A stretch of DNA of 35,046 bases from positions 1 through 35,046 of the forward strand of contig SCOI01000032.1 of assembly GCA_005503085.1 (NCBI GenBank), given 5' to 3'. The first letter of the stretch is position 1. Each line of letters begins with the position of its first letter. The notes under the pieces were generated by a model, which did no database searches, was not told the DNA's origin, and was given only the letters and a program-made list of their open reading frames with translations. Origin of the DNA: Burkholderiales bacterium C2. Lineage in GTDB: Bacteria; Pseudomonadota; Gammaproteobacteria; Burkholderiales; Burkholderiaceae_C. Of this stretch, positions 7,257 to 14,660 are shown piece by piece. The position numbers and the translations under genes were made by a program.

Positions 7257-8246
7257 ATGACCTTGAACGATGCCCAGCCTGACCGCGAGCCGCTGCTGGT
7301 CCTGATCCCCCTGCAGCCCGAGGCGCTGGCGGCGCTGGACGCGCGCTATGCGCTGATCTACGAGCCGGCCGGCCTGCGCGATACCGAGGCCCTCGACACA
7401 CTGGGGGCGCGCCTGGGCGAGGCGCGGCTGGGCCGGCTGCGCGCGGTGCTCAGCAATGGCAGCACCGGCCTGAGCGCGGCCGCGATGGCGCGGCTGCCGG
7501 CGCTGGGCCTGGTCGCCAGCTTTGGGGCCGGTTACGAGAACATCGACCTGGCGGCGGCGCACGCGCGCGGCATTGCGGTCACGCATGCGCCGGGCGTCAA
7601 CAATGCCACCGTGGCCGATCATGCGCTGGGCCTGATGCTGGCGCTGGCGCGCGGCTTCGTCGGGCTCGATGCGGCCGTCAAGCGCGGCGACTGGGAGGCC
7701 AGCCGCGCCGCCCGCCCGACCCTGAACGGCGCCCGCCTGGGCCTGCTGGGCCTGGGCCATATCGGCCAGCAGATCGCGCGCCGCGCCCAGGCTTTCGATA
7801 TGCAGATCGCCTACACCGCGCGCACGCCGCGTGTCGAGCTGCCGTATCGCCATGTGGCCGCGCTGACCACCCTGGCCGCCGAGTCCGACTTCCTGGTGCT
7901 GGCCTGTCCAGGCGGCCCGGCCACCCGCCATCTGGTCGGTCGCGAGGTCTTGCGCGCGCTTGGGCCGGCCGGCTATCTGGTCAATATCGCGCGGGGCTCG
8001 GTTGTCGACACCGCCGCGCTGATCGCGGCGCTGGAGGCCGGCGAGATCGCCGGCGCCGGGCTCGATGTGCTGGAGAGCGAGCCCGCCGTGCCGGCCGCGC
8101 TGGCCGCCTCGCCCCGGGTGCTGCTGACCCCCCATGTCTCGGGCCGCTCACCGGCCGCCCTGCGTGCCCAGGTGGATAACGTGATCGCAAATCTGCAAGG
8201 CTTCTTTGCCGGCAGCGGGCCGCTGACGGAGGTTGCTGCCGTCTAG
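7257..8246 (+). CDS. D-isomer-specific 2-hydroxyacid dehydrogenase (hydroxypyruvate/glyoxylate reductase-like)
   Basis: This 329-residue NAD(P)-dependent oxidoreductase has the Rossmann motif GLGHIGQQ near residues 163-170. The catalytic set is Arg in NIARGSVVD, Glu in LDVLESEPAVP and His in LLTPHVSG. These are the Arg-Glu-His residues of the D-2-hydroxyacid dehydrogenase family. It reduces a 2-oxo acid to a D-2-hydroxy acid or the reverse, in the cytoplasm. It is transcribed divergently from the nine-gene operon across the site A regulatory island, so it likely belongs to the same regulon and may handle a 2-oxo acid released by the DapA-family lyase. The start follows only a weak GAAAG ribosome-binding site. 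Confidence 0.9.
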   Translation: MTLNDAQPDREPLLVLIPLQPEALAALDARYALIYEPAGLRDTEALDTLGARLGEARLGRLRAVLSNGSTGLSAAAMARLPALGLVASFGAGYENIDLAAAHARGIAVTHAPGVNNATVADHALGLMLALARGFVGLDAAVKRGDWEASRAARPTLNGARLGLLGLGHIGQQIARRAQAFDMQIAYTARTPRVELPYRHVAALTTLAAESDFLVLACPGGPATRHLVGREVLRALGPAGYLVNIARGSVVDTAALIAALEAGEIAGAGLDVLESEPAVPAALAASPRVLLTPHVSGRSPAALRAQVDNVIANLQGFFAGSGPLTEVAAV

Positions 8247-8253
8247 ATTTGCC

Positions 8254-8271
8254 GCCCGGCCCAGGCCGGGC
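8254..8271 (+). terminator. GC-rich hairpin after the hydroxyacid dehydrogenase gene
   Basis: Eight bases after the TAG stop, GCCCGGC (8254-8260) is exactly complementary to GCCGGGC (8265-8271) around a four-base loop. No T-run follows. It could act as a terminator or a 3'-end-stabilising hairpin separating the catabolic unit from the GAF gene downstream. Confidence 0.4.
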
Positions 8272-8346
8272 GTAGCATGCTCCAGCGGCCGCCGGTGGCC
8301 GCCGCCGGCAGCGCCGCAGAACGGCGTGGCAGCAAGGGAGCTCGCG

Positions 8347-8877
8347 ATGTACGAGAAAAAAGATGTCCCGCAGGAATATATGGAGCGCTGGCAGCAGTCG
8401 GCCGATCTGGTGGCGGCCGCGGTGCAGGTGCCGGCCGCGCTGGTGATGCGGGTCTGGCCCGAGCAGATCGAGGTGCTGATCTCCAGCCTCGGCGATGACA
8501 ATCCCTACGAGGAGCATGAGAAGGCCGATCTCGGCACCGGGCTTTACTGCGAGACGGTGATGGCCACGCGCGAATCGCTGCGGGTGCCCAATGCCTTGCA
8601 GGATCCGGCATGGATGAACAACCCGGACATCAAGCTGAACATGATCAGCTATCTGGGCGTTCCGCTGGTCTGGCCCGATGACAGCATCTTCGGCACCGTC
8701 TGCGTGCTGGACCGCAAGACGCGCGACTTCATGCCGCCGTCCGAGCAGCTGCTGCGCGGGCTGAAGCAGCTGATCGAGGGCGACTTCCGGGTCATCTGCA
8801 AGCTGGAGCGCGAGGCCCAGAACGAGGCGCGGCTGCAGGCCTTCGAGGCCGATGTGCGGCGGCTTTGCCCGCACTGA
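8347..8877 (+). CDS. Stand-alone GAF-domain sensor protein
   Basis: This 176-residue protein is essentially one GAF domain (about residues 10-155) with a short charged helical tail. Recognisable GAF blocks include LGTGLYCETVMATRESLRV, ISYLGVPLVWPDD and FGTVCVLDRK. There is no output domain, signal peptide or membrane segment. An AGGGAG ribosome-binding site six bases upstream supports the start. The next gene begins immediately after its stop, and that protein's first GAF domain shares the YLGVPL-WPD-GT-CVL pattern, so the two look like a duplicated sensor pair. A role as a ligand- or redox-sensing partner of the downstream c-di-GMP enzyme is inferred. The ligand is unknown. Confidence 0.85.
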   Translation: MYEKKDVPQEYMERWQQSADLVAAAVQVPAALVMRVWPEQIEVLISSLGDDNPYEEHEKADLGTGLYCETVMATRESLRVPNALQDPAWMNNPDIKLNMISYLGVPLVWPDDSIFGTVCVLDRKTRDFMPPSEQLLRGLKQLIEGDFRVICKLEREAQNEARLQAFEADVRRLCPH

Positions 8878-8880
8878 GTG

Positions 8881-11256
8881 ATGGACCTCGATAGCGGCAG
8901 CCCGCAGCCGCACCAGGTCCCCGGCCTGTATCTGCGCAAATGGCAGCGCCTGGTCGATCTGCTGGCCGAGGTGTATGCGGCCGATGCCGCGCTGATCAGC
9001 TGCGTCGGCCCGGCGGGCCTGCGGGTGCAAGTCGCCAGTCGCTCGGACGCTCCGCTGTTCGAGACCGGCGACGAACGGCTGTTGCCGGCCGAGGCCTATT
9101 GCGCGGCGGTGGTCGCCGGGCGCGCCGCGCTGACGGTGGATGATGCGGAGCAGGACCCGCTGTGGCGGCCGCGGCTGGCTGCCAACGGCCAGATGCGGGC
9201 CTATCTGGGCGTGCCCCTGCTGTGGCCGGACAAGACGGTGTACGGCACGCTGTGCGTGCTGGCGCGCGAGGCGGCACCCCGCTCGGCGGCCATGCAGGGC
9301 TTGCTGGGCCAGCTGCGCCAGCTGATCGAGAGCGATTTCCGCGCGCTGCACTTTGTCCGCGCGGTCGATCAGCGCGCGGCATCGCTGGAGTCGCTGATAC
9401 AGGCGCGCACCCAGGAGCTGCAGCGTGTCAACAGCCGGCTGGAGCACGAGCTGGACCAGAGCCATCGCCTGGAGCAGGTCTTGCGCGAACTGGCCGTCGG
9501 CGGCTCGGGCAGCTATGGCGAGGCCTATTTCCGCAATCTGGTGCAGCAGCTGGTGCGGCTGTTCGGCGGCGACCATGCTTTCGTCGCGGTGCTGGAGGGG
9601 CCGGGCGGTGCCAGCGCCCGCACGCTGGCCTTTTGCTGCGATGGGCAGCAGCAGAACAATCTCAGCTATGTGATCGCCCAGATGCCCTGCGCCGAGGTTG
9701 TGGGCCGGCAGAGCCTGGTCGTGCCCGAGGGGCTCAGCCGGCGCTATCCGCAGGCCGCGCTGCTGCAGGGGCTGGTGGCCGAGAGCTATGTCGGCGTGCC
9801 GCTGTTCGATATCCGCGGCACGGCGATCGGCGTGCTGGCCGTGCTGGGCCGCGCCAGCCTGCCCGACAGCCGCCTGGCCACCGAGCTGATGGAGCTGCTG
9901 GCGGTGCGGGCCAGTACCGAGATCCAGCGCATGCGCGCCGAGCAGCATCTGCGCCGCATGGCCCATGAGGACGATCTGACCGGCCTGCCCAACCGGGCCC
10001 GGCTGCAGCAGCGGCTGCGCCAGGCGATCGCGCTGGCGCAGCGCGAGCAGCATGTGCTGGCCGTGCTGTTCATCGATCTGGACAATTTCAAGACCATCAA
10101 CGACACGCTGGGCCACGAGGTCGGCGATGCACTGCTGATGGATGTGTCGCAGCGCCTGCTCGACTGCCTGCGCGATATCGACACCATCGCGCGCCTCGGT
10201 GGCGACGAGTTCGCCGCGCTGCTGGAGAACATCGATGCGCTGCAGGTCAACACGGTGTGCGAGCGCATCGTCACCGCCTTGAGCCAGCCCTTCCAGTGCC
10301 TGGGCCACGAGCTCTATGTGAGCGCCAGCATAGGCATCAGCCAGTTCCCCGGCGATGGCGACGATTCGACCAGCCTGCTGCGCGCCGCCGATGCCGCGAT
10401 GTACCGGGCCAAGGAGCTGGGCAAGAACCAGTTCCAGTACTTCGCCCAGGACATCAAGCAGGCCCTGCAGCGCGACCTGACCCTGCTGACCCATTTGCGC
10501 CGCGCCATTGCGCAGCGCCAGCTGGGTGTGCATTACCAACCCAAGATCCGTATCGCCGACGGCGCGCTGATCGGGGCCGAGGCCCTGGTACGCTGGACCG
10601 ATGCGGAGCTGGGTCCGATCTCGCCGGCCGAGTTCATCCCGCTGGCCGAGCGCTCCGGCATCGTCGCTGGCATCGGCGAGCTGGTGCTGATGCGCACCAT
10701 CGCCGACATCGTGGCCTGGCGCGAAGCCGGCCTGGTGGTGCCGCCGATCGCGATCAATGTCTCGCCCAGCCAGCTGCGCGGCAGCGGCTTCGCCGGCTGG
10801 CTCAGCGACAGCCTGGCCCGTTGCGGCCTGGCGCCGGCCAGCATCATCATCGAGCTGACCGAGGGCACGCTGATGGAGCGCGGCGAGGCCGGCCTGCAGG
10901 TGCTGGCCGAGCTGACCGGGCTGGGCTTCAAGATCAGCATCGATGACTTCGGCACCGGCTACTCCTCGCTGTCCTATCTGAAGCGCATGCCGATCAGCGA
11001 GCTCAAGATCGACCGCAGCTTTGTCAACGGCATCGCCGACCATGCCGACGACCGCGCGATCGCCAGCGCCATCCTGAGCCTGGCCCGCACCCTGGGTCTG
11101 GCGGTGGTGGCCGAGGGCGTCGAGACCGAGCAGCAGCTGCAGGCCCTGCGTGTCCTGGGCTGCGGCGCCGCCCAGGGCTGGCTGTTCCACAAGCCGATGG
11201 CCGAACCGGCGTTCCGCGCGCTGCTGCAGCTGGCGGCGTCGCAGCCCTCGCGTTAA
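8881..11256 (+). CDS. GAF-GAF-GGDEF-EAL c-di-GMP turnover protein
   Basis: This 791-residue cytoplasmic signalling protein has GAF 1 (about 10-160), a coiled-coil linker (about 165-200), GAF 2 (about 205-355), GGDEF (about 365-530) and EAL (about 545-785). The cyclase signature GGDEF (440-444) is intact, and RDID five residues upstream is a good inhibitory RxxD site. The EAL signature (567-569) is intact, with NVSPSQL, IIIELTEG, DDFGTGYSSL, KIDRSFV and AEGVETE all matching active phosphodiesterases. Both synthesis and breakdown of c-di-GMP therefore look possible. The ATG follows the GAF gene's stop almost directly; a GTG three bases upstream is an alternative start. The pair is probably co-transcribed, with GAF inputs choosing the output direction. 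Confidence 0.93.
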   Translation: MDLDSGSPQPHQVPGLYLRKWQRLVDLLAEVYAADAALISCVGPAGLRVQVASRSDAPLFETGDERLLPAEAYCAAVVAGRAALTVDDAEQDPLWRPRLAANGQMRAYLGVPLLWPDKTVYGTLCVLAREAAPRSAAMQGLLGQLRQLIESDFRALHFVRAVDQRAASLESLIQARTQELQRVNSRLEHELDQSHRLEQVLRELAVGGSGSYGEAYFRNLVQQLVRLFGGDHAFVAVLEGPGGASARTLAFCCDGQQQNNLSYVIAQMPCAEVVGRQSLVVPEGLSRRYPQAALLQGLVAESYVGVPLFDIRGTAIGVLAVLGRASLPDSRLATELMELLAVRASTEIQRMRAEQHLRRMAHEDDLTGLPNRARLQQRLRQAIALAQREQHVLAVLFIDLDNFKTINDTLGHEVGDALLMDVSQRLLDCLRDIDTIARLGGDEFAALLENIDALQVNTVCERIVTALSQPFQCLGHELYVSASIGISQFPGDGDDSTSLLRAADAAMYRAKELGKNQFQYFAQDIKQALQRDLTLLTHLRRAIAQRQLGVHYQPKIRIADGALIGAEALVRWTDAELGPISPAEFIPLAERSGIVAGIGELVLMRTIADIVAWREAGLVVPPIAINVSPSQLRGSGFAGWLSDSLARCGLAPASIIIELTEGTLMERGEAGLQVLAELTGLGFKISIDDFGTGYSSLSYLKRMPISELKIDRSFVNGIADHADDRAIASAILSLARTLGLAVVAEGVETEQQLQALRVLGCGAAQGWLFHKPMAEPAFRALLQLAASQPSR

Positions 11257-11354
11257 AGAAAAGTGGCCGAACCGTCGCCTCTATCCTGATGAACAAACCC
11301 GCCAAGCACTGATTGACAGGCCGCACCTCCACTCCCTACGGAATTTGAATCGAT

Positions 11355-11846
11355 ATGTCAGGCCAAGAACTCCCCGCCGACGGCGCTGCCGCCCCTATCC
11401 CCGCGTCGATCACGGCTGCCCTGAGCGACTGGGCCCGGCAGTTGGCCGAGGACGCGGCGGCGCCGCTGCGTGACAGCCTGGCGCAAACAGAGGGCGAACT
11501 GGCCGCACTGCGGCAGTCGAACGAGCAGGCCTTGACCCAGCTGGCGGAGCGCGATGCCAGCATCGAGCGGCTGACGGTGGAACTGCGCCATGCCCGCGAT
11601 ATCGCCTCCAACGCCCTGGTCGGCAAGGCCAAGGATCAGCTGGCCATCGAGGGCAAGGACGCCCAGCTCGCCGAGCTGCGCCGCCAGCTCGAGCGCCAGC
11701 TGGCGAGCGCAGCGGGCGAGTCCGATGCGCGCCTGGCCGCCGAGATGGAGCTGGTCGGCGCGGTCACCGCGCGCGACAACCTGGCTGCCGAGGTCGCGGA
11801 GCTGCGCGCCCAGCTCGACGCCGGCCGCGCCGCACGCGGCGCCTGA
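11355..11846 (+). CDS. Coiled-coil protein of unknown function
   Basis: This is a 163-residue acidic, Ala/Glu/Leu-rich protein. After an N-terminal segment of about 35 residues it is almost wholly predicted coiled coil (heptad-like LAALRQSNEQALTQLAERD, LAELRRQLERQLAS). There is no signal peptide or membrane segment. It resembles the helical parts of KfrA-like or general structural coiled-coil proteins, but no family can be assigned. A TTGACA element lies at 11313-11318 upstream with only a weak -10 (TACGGA, 18-base spacer). The start is not backed by a strong ribosome-binding site. The gene stands alone between the c-di-GMP gene and two secreted/membrane hypotheticals. Confidence 0.65.
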   Translation: MSGQELPADGAAAPIPASITAALSDWARQLAEDAAAPLRDSLAQTEGELAALRQSNEQALTQLAERDASIERLTVELRHARDIASNALVGKAKDQLAIEGKDAQLAELRRQLERQLASAAGESDARLAAEMELVGAVTARDNLAAEVAELRAQLDAGRAARGA

Positions 11847-11876
11847 GGCCGTGAGGGCCGGTGCCCTGACAACATA

Positions 11877-11925
11877 AGAAACACAGCGATACGCGGCGCG
11901 AAGCGCGGCCGATACCTGCGTTTCT
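11877..11925 (+). terminator. Long imperfect hairpin downstream of the coiled-coil gene
   Basis: AGAAAC (11877-11882) pairs with GTTTCT (11920-11925), and after one mismatch CAG pairs with CTG. An inner GCGC-GAA-GCGC hairpin forms the tip. It starts 31 bases after the stop codon and has no T-run after it. A terminator or a small structured element are both possible. Confidence 0.35.
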
Positions 11926-11974
11926 GACACTGCCTCTCGTGCGCCAGCCCGGCGCGTCGACCCGAGAGGCCCTG

Positions 11975-12367
11975 ATGAGCATCCCCCTGTCCGCGCTGCT
12001 TCGCCGCCACGCCATCGCGCTGCTGCTGGTACTGGTCTGGCAGCCGCTGTGGGCCGAGGACTTTGCCGGTTTCCATGCCCGCTTCCGCGCTGCCGTCGGT
12101 GCCCAGGATGGCCCGGCCTTGGCCGGGCTGAGCCGGCTGCCCTTTCTGTTCGAGGGCCGCGCGCTGGACCGTGCCGGTTTCCAGCGCGATATGCCCCGGC
12201 TGCTTTTTGCCGACGCCCAGCGCCGCTGCCTGGCCAGGCAAGCGGCGCTGCCGGACGGCGGCGATCGCCGGGTCGTGTTCTGCCGGCCCTACGCCTTCTA
12301 TTTCGGCCGCGTGGACGGCCAGTACCGCTTCCTCGAGTTCGCCGCCGATGGCGAGGACGCCCCCTGA
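11975..12367 (+). CDS. Small exported protein of unknown function
   Basis: This is a 130-residue protein whose start at ATG 11975 follows GAGAGG by five bases; an ATG 36 bases upstream would add an unlikely N-terminus. Residues 1-28 form a Sec signal peptide (LLLVLVWQPLWA then ED). The mature part of about 100 residues has two Cys (in RRCLARQ and VVFCRPYAF) that could form a disulfide. I do not recognise the family. It precedes another membrane-anchored hypothetical by 42 bases, and the two may act together in the envelope. Confidence 0.65.
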   Translation: MSIPLSALLRRHAIALLLVLVWQPLWAEDFAGFHARFRAAVGAQDGPALAGLSRLPFLFEGRALDRAGFQRDMPRLLFADAQRRCLARQAALPDGGDRRVVFCRPYAFYFGRVDGQYRFLEFAADGEDAP

Positions 12368-12409
12368 GCCATCGGCACCACCCCACCCTCTGAAGCAAGG
12401 AGTCTTGCC

Positions 12410-13192
12410 ATGAAACCCTGGAAAAAGATCGCCGTCGCCCTGCTGGGCCTGGCCACCATCGCGGTCGGCGCCGGTCTGTACTTGACCGCCGGCCTGGCCA
12501 GCACCGCCGACCAGTTCTTCAGCGCCGCACGCCAGCACGACATGGCCGGCGCACGCGCGCTGCTGGCCCGCGAGCTGCGCGACAGCCTCGGTGAAGAAGG
12601 CCTGACGCGCCAGCTGCGCAGCCAGGGCATGAGCGATATTGCCGGCACCAGCTGGTCGGAGCGCAAGGTCAGCGGCGCGCGCGGTGAGCTGCGCGGCACA
12701 CTGGAGGCGGCGGGCGGCGCCACCATCCCGGTCAGCATCACGCTGGTCAAGGAAGGCGATGCCTGGCGTATCCAGGCCATCGGGCGCGACCCGGCCGGCA
12801 TCGCCGACGCCACGACGCCGACCCCGCAGCCCGCCTTGCCCGACGAGCGCGCCAAGGCCGAGATGGTCAAGCTGGCGATGCACGAGTTCACCGTCTCGAC
12901 CCGCGAGCGCAGCATGGCGCGTTTTCACCGCAATATCTCGCAAACGTGGCAGCGGCAGTTCAGCGTCGCCAAGCTCGACGAGGCCTACCGCCCGCTGTTC
13001 GACATCGGCGACCTGACCGTGCTGAACCAGCACGAGCCGCAGATCGAGGCCGCCCGCCTCGACGCCCAGGGCGTGCTGGTGCTGCCCGGGCACTACCAGC
13101 TGCGCAAGAGCCGTGTGGACTTCGAGCAGCGCTATGTGCTGGAACAAGGCCAGTGGAAGCTGCTGGCCTTCGATCTGGAGGTGCGCAGCTGA
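12410..13192 (+). CDS. Membrane-anchored periplasmic protein of unknown function (DUF4878/NTF2-like appearance)
   Basis: This 260-residue protein starts after a strong AAGGAG ribosome-binding site. Residues 7-28 form an uncleaved membrane anchor or signal peptide. The rest looks like two similar alpha+beta modules. One is at about 30-125 (TADQFFSAARQHDMAGARAL, later VKEGDAWRIQAIG); the other is at about 145-258 (AKAEMVKLAMHEFTV, later LEQGQWKLLAFDLEV). The helix-then-sheet pattern ending in 'xGxW+l' is typical of NTF2-like DUF4878/DUF4864 proteins. No catalytic residues stand out. It ends two bases from the convergently transcribed VOC gene. The fold suggestion is tentative. Confidence 0.72.
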   Translation: MKPWKKIAVALLGLATIAVGAGLYLTAGLASTADQFFSAARQHDMAGARALLARELRDSLGEEGLTRQLRSQGMSDIAGTSWSERKVSGARGELRGTLEAAGGATIPVSITLVKEGDAWRIQAIGRDPAGIADATTPTPQPALPDERAKAEMVKLAMHEFTVSTRERSMARFHRNISQTWQRQFSVAKLDEAYRPLFDIGDLTVLNQHEPQIEAARLDAQGVLVLPGHYQLRKSRVDFEQRYVLEQGQWKLLAFDLEVRS

Positions 13193-13194
13193 GC

Positions 13195-13668
13195 TCAGAG
13201 CCCGCTGCGCTCGGCCTTCAGTTCCGGATGCCGCAGCTCAGGGCCGTCGGGCCGGGTACCGCCGTCCTTGGAGGCGCCGCCCCAGCCGTGGTCGGTCAGG
13301 TCGATGATGACGCCGTTCGGGTCGCGGTACTTGACCTCGTAGAAGCTGTTGCCTTTCACCGGCACCTCGCCCATGTAGTACGTGCCGCCGGCGGCCTCGC
13401 ACTCGGCGCGCGCCTGCTTGATCTCGTCGACCCAGAAGCCGATATGGTGCAGGCCCACATAGTCGCGGCCGCGCTCGCCGGCGGCCTCGTCGGTCTTGTA
13501 CTTCAGCAGCGCGATCGTCACGGTGCCGTCGCTGAGATAAATGCCGCGGGCCAGCGAGGAATCGGTCTCGCCGACCTTCTTCAGGCCGAAGGACTCGATG
13601 TAGAAGGGTGCGACGGCCCAGGGGTCGGGCACCGAGATCGCGATGTGGCGCAGCTTGCCATTAGCCAT
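13195..13668 (-). CDS. VOC-family (glyoxalase/dioxygenase superfamily) protein
   Basis: This is a 157-residue single VOC domain. Metal-ligand candidates are His8 in KLRHIAISV, His in GLHHIGFWVDE, and an acidic residue in NGVIIDLTDHGW, where Asp stands in the position usually held by Glu. A charged, Gly-rich tail follows from residue 133. Lyase, isomerase or dioxygenase chemistry is possible. It is transcribed divergently from the GntR gene behind the site B regulatory island, which forms a TTGAAT-N17-TATACA promoter reading into it with an expected leader of about 47 bases. It is therefore a likely regulon member and a candidate second ring-cleavage or isomerisation step. Confidence 0.85.
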   Translation of the reverse strand: MANGKLRHIAISVPDPWAVAPFYIESFGLKKVGETDSSLARGIYLSDGTVTIALLKYKTDEAAGERGRDYVGLHHIGFWVDEIKQARAECEAAGGTYYMGEVPVKGNSFYEVKYRDPNGVIIDLTDHGWGGASKDGGTRPDGPELRHPELKAERSGL

Positions 13669-13720
13669 GAGAGGGTCTCCTGTGGATGGGTAATTGAGTG
13701 GTTCGGGTGATCAAGATAAT

Positions 13721-13750
13721 ATGTATACATGATAATTAATGTGTATTCAA
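13721..13750. promoter_or_regulatory. Composite GntR-type operator/promoter, site B (VOC gene / gntR)
   Basis: The perfect palindrome ATGTATACAT lies at 13721-13730 and TGTATTCA at 13742-13749, the same two boxes as site A in opposite orientation. Their starts are again 20 bases apart, and the bases between are nearly all A/T. On the minus strand TTGAAT (13750-13745), 17 bases and TATACA (13727-13722) form a promoter for the VOC gene. It lies upstream of the gntR gene, so autoregulation is likely. Confidence 0.65.
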
Positions 13751-13777
13751 TAAGCGCAAAACAAGGCTGTCTTGTGT

Positions 13778-13873
13778 CTGGCGCAGCTAAAATCCCCGGG
13801 GCCAGGTCTTGCGCGTTGTCATCGCGCCTGGCCTGGCGCTACGAACAAGGGCTGGCGCAGCCCACACCCGGGG
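13778..13873 (+). repeat. Imperfect direct repeat in the gntR upstream region
   Basis: CTGGCGCAGC occurs at 13778-13787 and again at 13852-13861. Each copy is followed five or six bases later by a C-run/G-run block (CCCCGGGG at 13794-13801 and CCCGGGG at 13867-13873). A third partial copy, CTGGCGC, lies at 13833-13839. The repeat overlaps the predicted leader structure and may reflect a local duplication. Confidence 0.5.
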
Positions 13874-13876
13874 ATT
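13791..13876 (+). promoter_or_regulatory. Candidate structured 5' leader of gntR (three-way junction)
   Basis: AATCCCCGGG (13791-13800) is exactly complementary to CCCGGGGATT (13867-13876), closing a loop with two further stems. One pairs GCCAGG (13801-13806) with CCTGGC (13827-13832) and continues as CGCG/CGCG around loop TTGTCAT after a five-base bulge. The other pairs GGGCTG (13849-13854) with CAGCCC (13858-13863) around a three-base loop. The 3' strand of the closing stem carries GGGGA, the only ribosome-binding-site-like run, 11-12 bases before the gntR ATG at 13885. Pairing would therefore hide it. I match it to no known riboswitch class. High GC makes chance pairing easier. Confidence 0.45.
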
Positions 13877-13884
13877 GATCACGC

Positions 13885-14634
13885 ATGGCCAATAACGCAT
13901 CCGCCGCCATCTGCCGCAGCCTGACCGAGGACATCGTCAGCGGCAAACTGCCGCCGGGCCAGAAGCTCGAGGAGCTGGTGCTGGCCGAGCGCTTCCAGGT
14001 CTCGCGCACGCCGATCCGCGAGGCGCTGCGCGAGCTGGCTGCCCGCGGCCTGATCGATCTGCAGCCGCGCAAGGGCGGCATCGTGCGCAGCATCGGGCTG
14101 AGCGATCTGTCCGACATGCTGGAGGCGATGGTGGAGCTGGAGGCGCTGTGCTGCCGCATCAGCGCCGAGCGCATGAGCGCGGTGCAGAAGAAGCAGCTGC
14201 AGATGTTGCAGCAGCAGAGCGAGGACTGCGTGGCGCGCGGCGACGAGGCCGGCTATCTGGAGCTGAATCACCAGTTCCACCAGCTGATCGGCGCCGGCGC
14301 GCAGAACCGCACGCTGACCGGCGTGCTCGACAGCCTGCGCGAGCGGCTGGCGCCGTTCCGTGCCGCGCAGAAAAAGGTCGAGCGCCGGCTGACCGTCTCG
14401 CACGACGAGCACCAGGCCGTGATCGCGGCCATCGTCGCGTCGAACGCCGAGGCCTCCTACGAGGCGATGCGCAACCACACGGCCCGTCTCTCCATCAATG
14501 TGCTGGAGCTGCTGCGCGAGCAGCAGGCCGGCGAGGCGGCGGCAGCGCCGGCCGCGCGCCCGCGCCGTGCCGCTGCCGCCAAGCCGGCCGCCAAGGCCGC
14601 GACGCGCGGCCGGCCGCGCAAGACCGCCGCCTGA
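13885..14634 (+). CDS. GntR-family transcriptional regulator with FCD domain and AT-hook-like tail
   Basis: This is a 249-residue regulator. The winged helix (about 5-72) has the FadR/VanR-subfamily core QVSRTPIREALRELAARGLI, and the all-helical FCD ligand domain spans about 78-212. FCD metal-ligand His residues are visible in LELNHQFHQL, SHDEHQAVI and AMRNHTARL; Asn occupies the spot usually held by the first Asp. Residues 213-249 form an unusual Ala/Arg/Lys/Pro-rich tail ending RGRPRKTAA, an AT-hook core. Such regulators usually bind palindromes like TGTATACA and release on binding an organic acid. Site B lies upstream, and matching sites precede the importer and porin/hydroxylase operons. 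Repression of that regulon and of itself is inferred. Confidence 0.92.
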   Translation: MANNASAAICRSLTEDIVSGKLPPGQKLEELVLAERFQVSRTPIREALRELAARGLIDLQPRKGGIVRSIGLSDLSDMLEAMVELEALCCRISAERMSAVQKKQLQMLQQQSEDCVARGDEAGYLELNHQFHQLIGAGAQNRTLTGVLDSLRERLAPFRAAQKKVERRLTVSHDEHQAVIAAIVASNAEASYEAMRNHTARLSINVLELLREQQAGEAAAAPAARPRRAAAAKPAAKAATRGRPRKTAA

Positions 14635-14660
14635 GCTGCCACCAGGCATCGGCACCGCCC

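Noticed and set aside
7981-11190. A 1069-codon open frame on the minus strand opposite the c-di-GMP gene
   Set aside because: It is a shadow of GC-rich codon use opposite clear GAF, GGDEF and EAL domains. Its translation is His/Gln/Arg/Ala-rich low complexity with no domain.
13791-13876. Xanthine (NMT1-motif), TPP or guanidine riboswitch identity for the gntR leader
   Set aside because: The NMT1-type importer and hydroxylase made the xanthine class tempting, but I could not match the conserved nucleotides of any of these classes. It is kept only as an unclassified structure.
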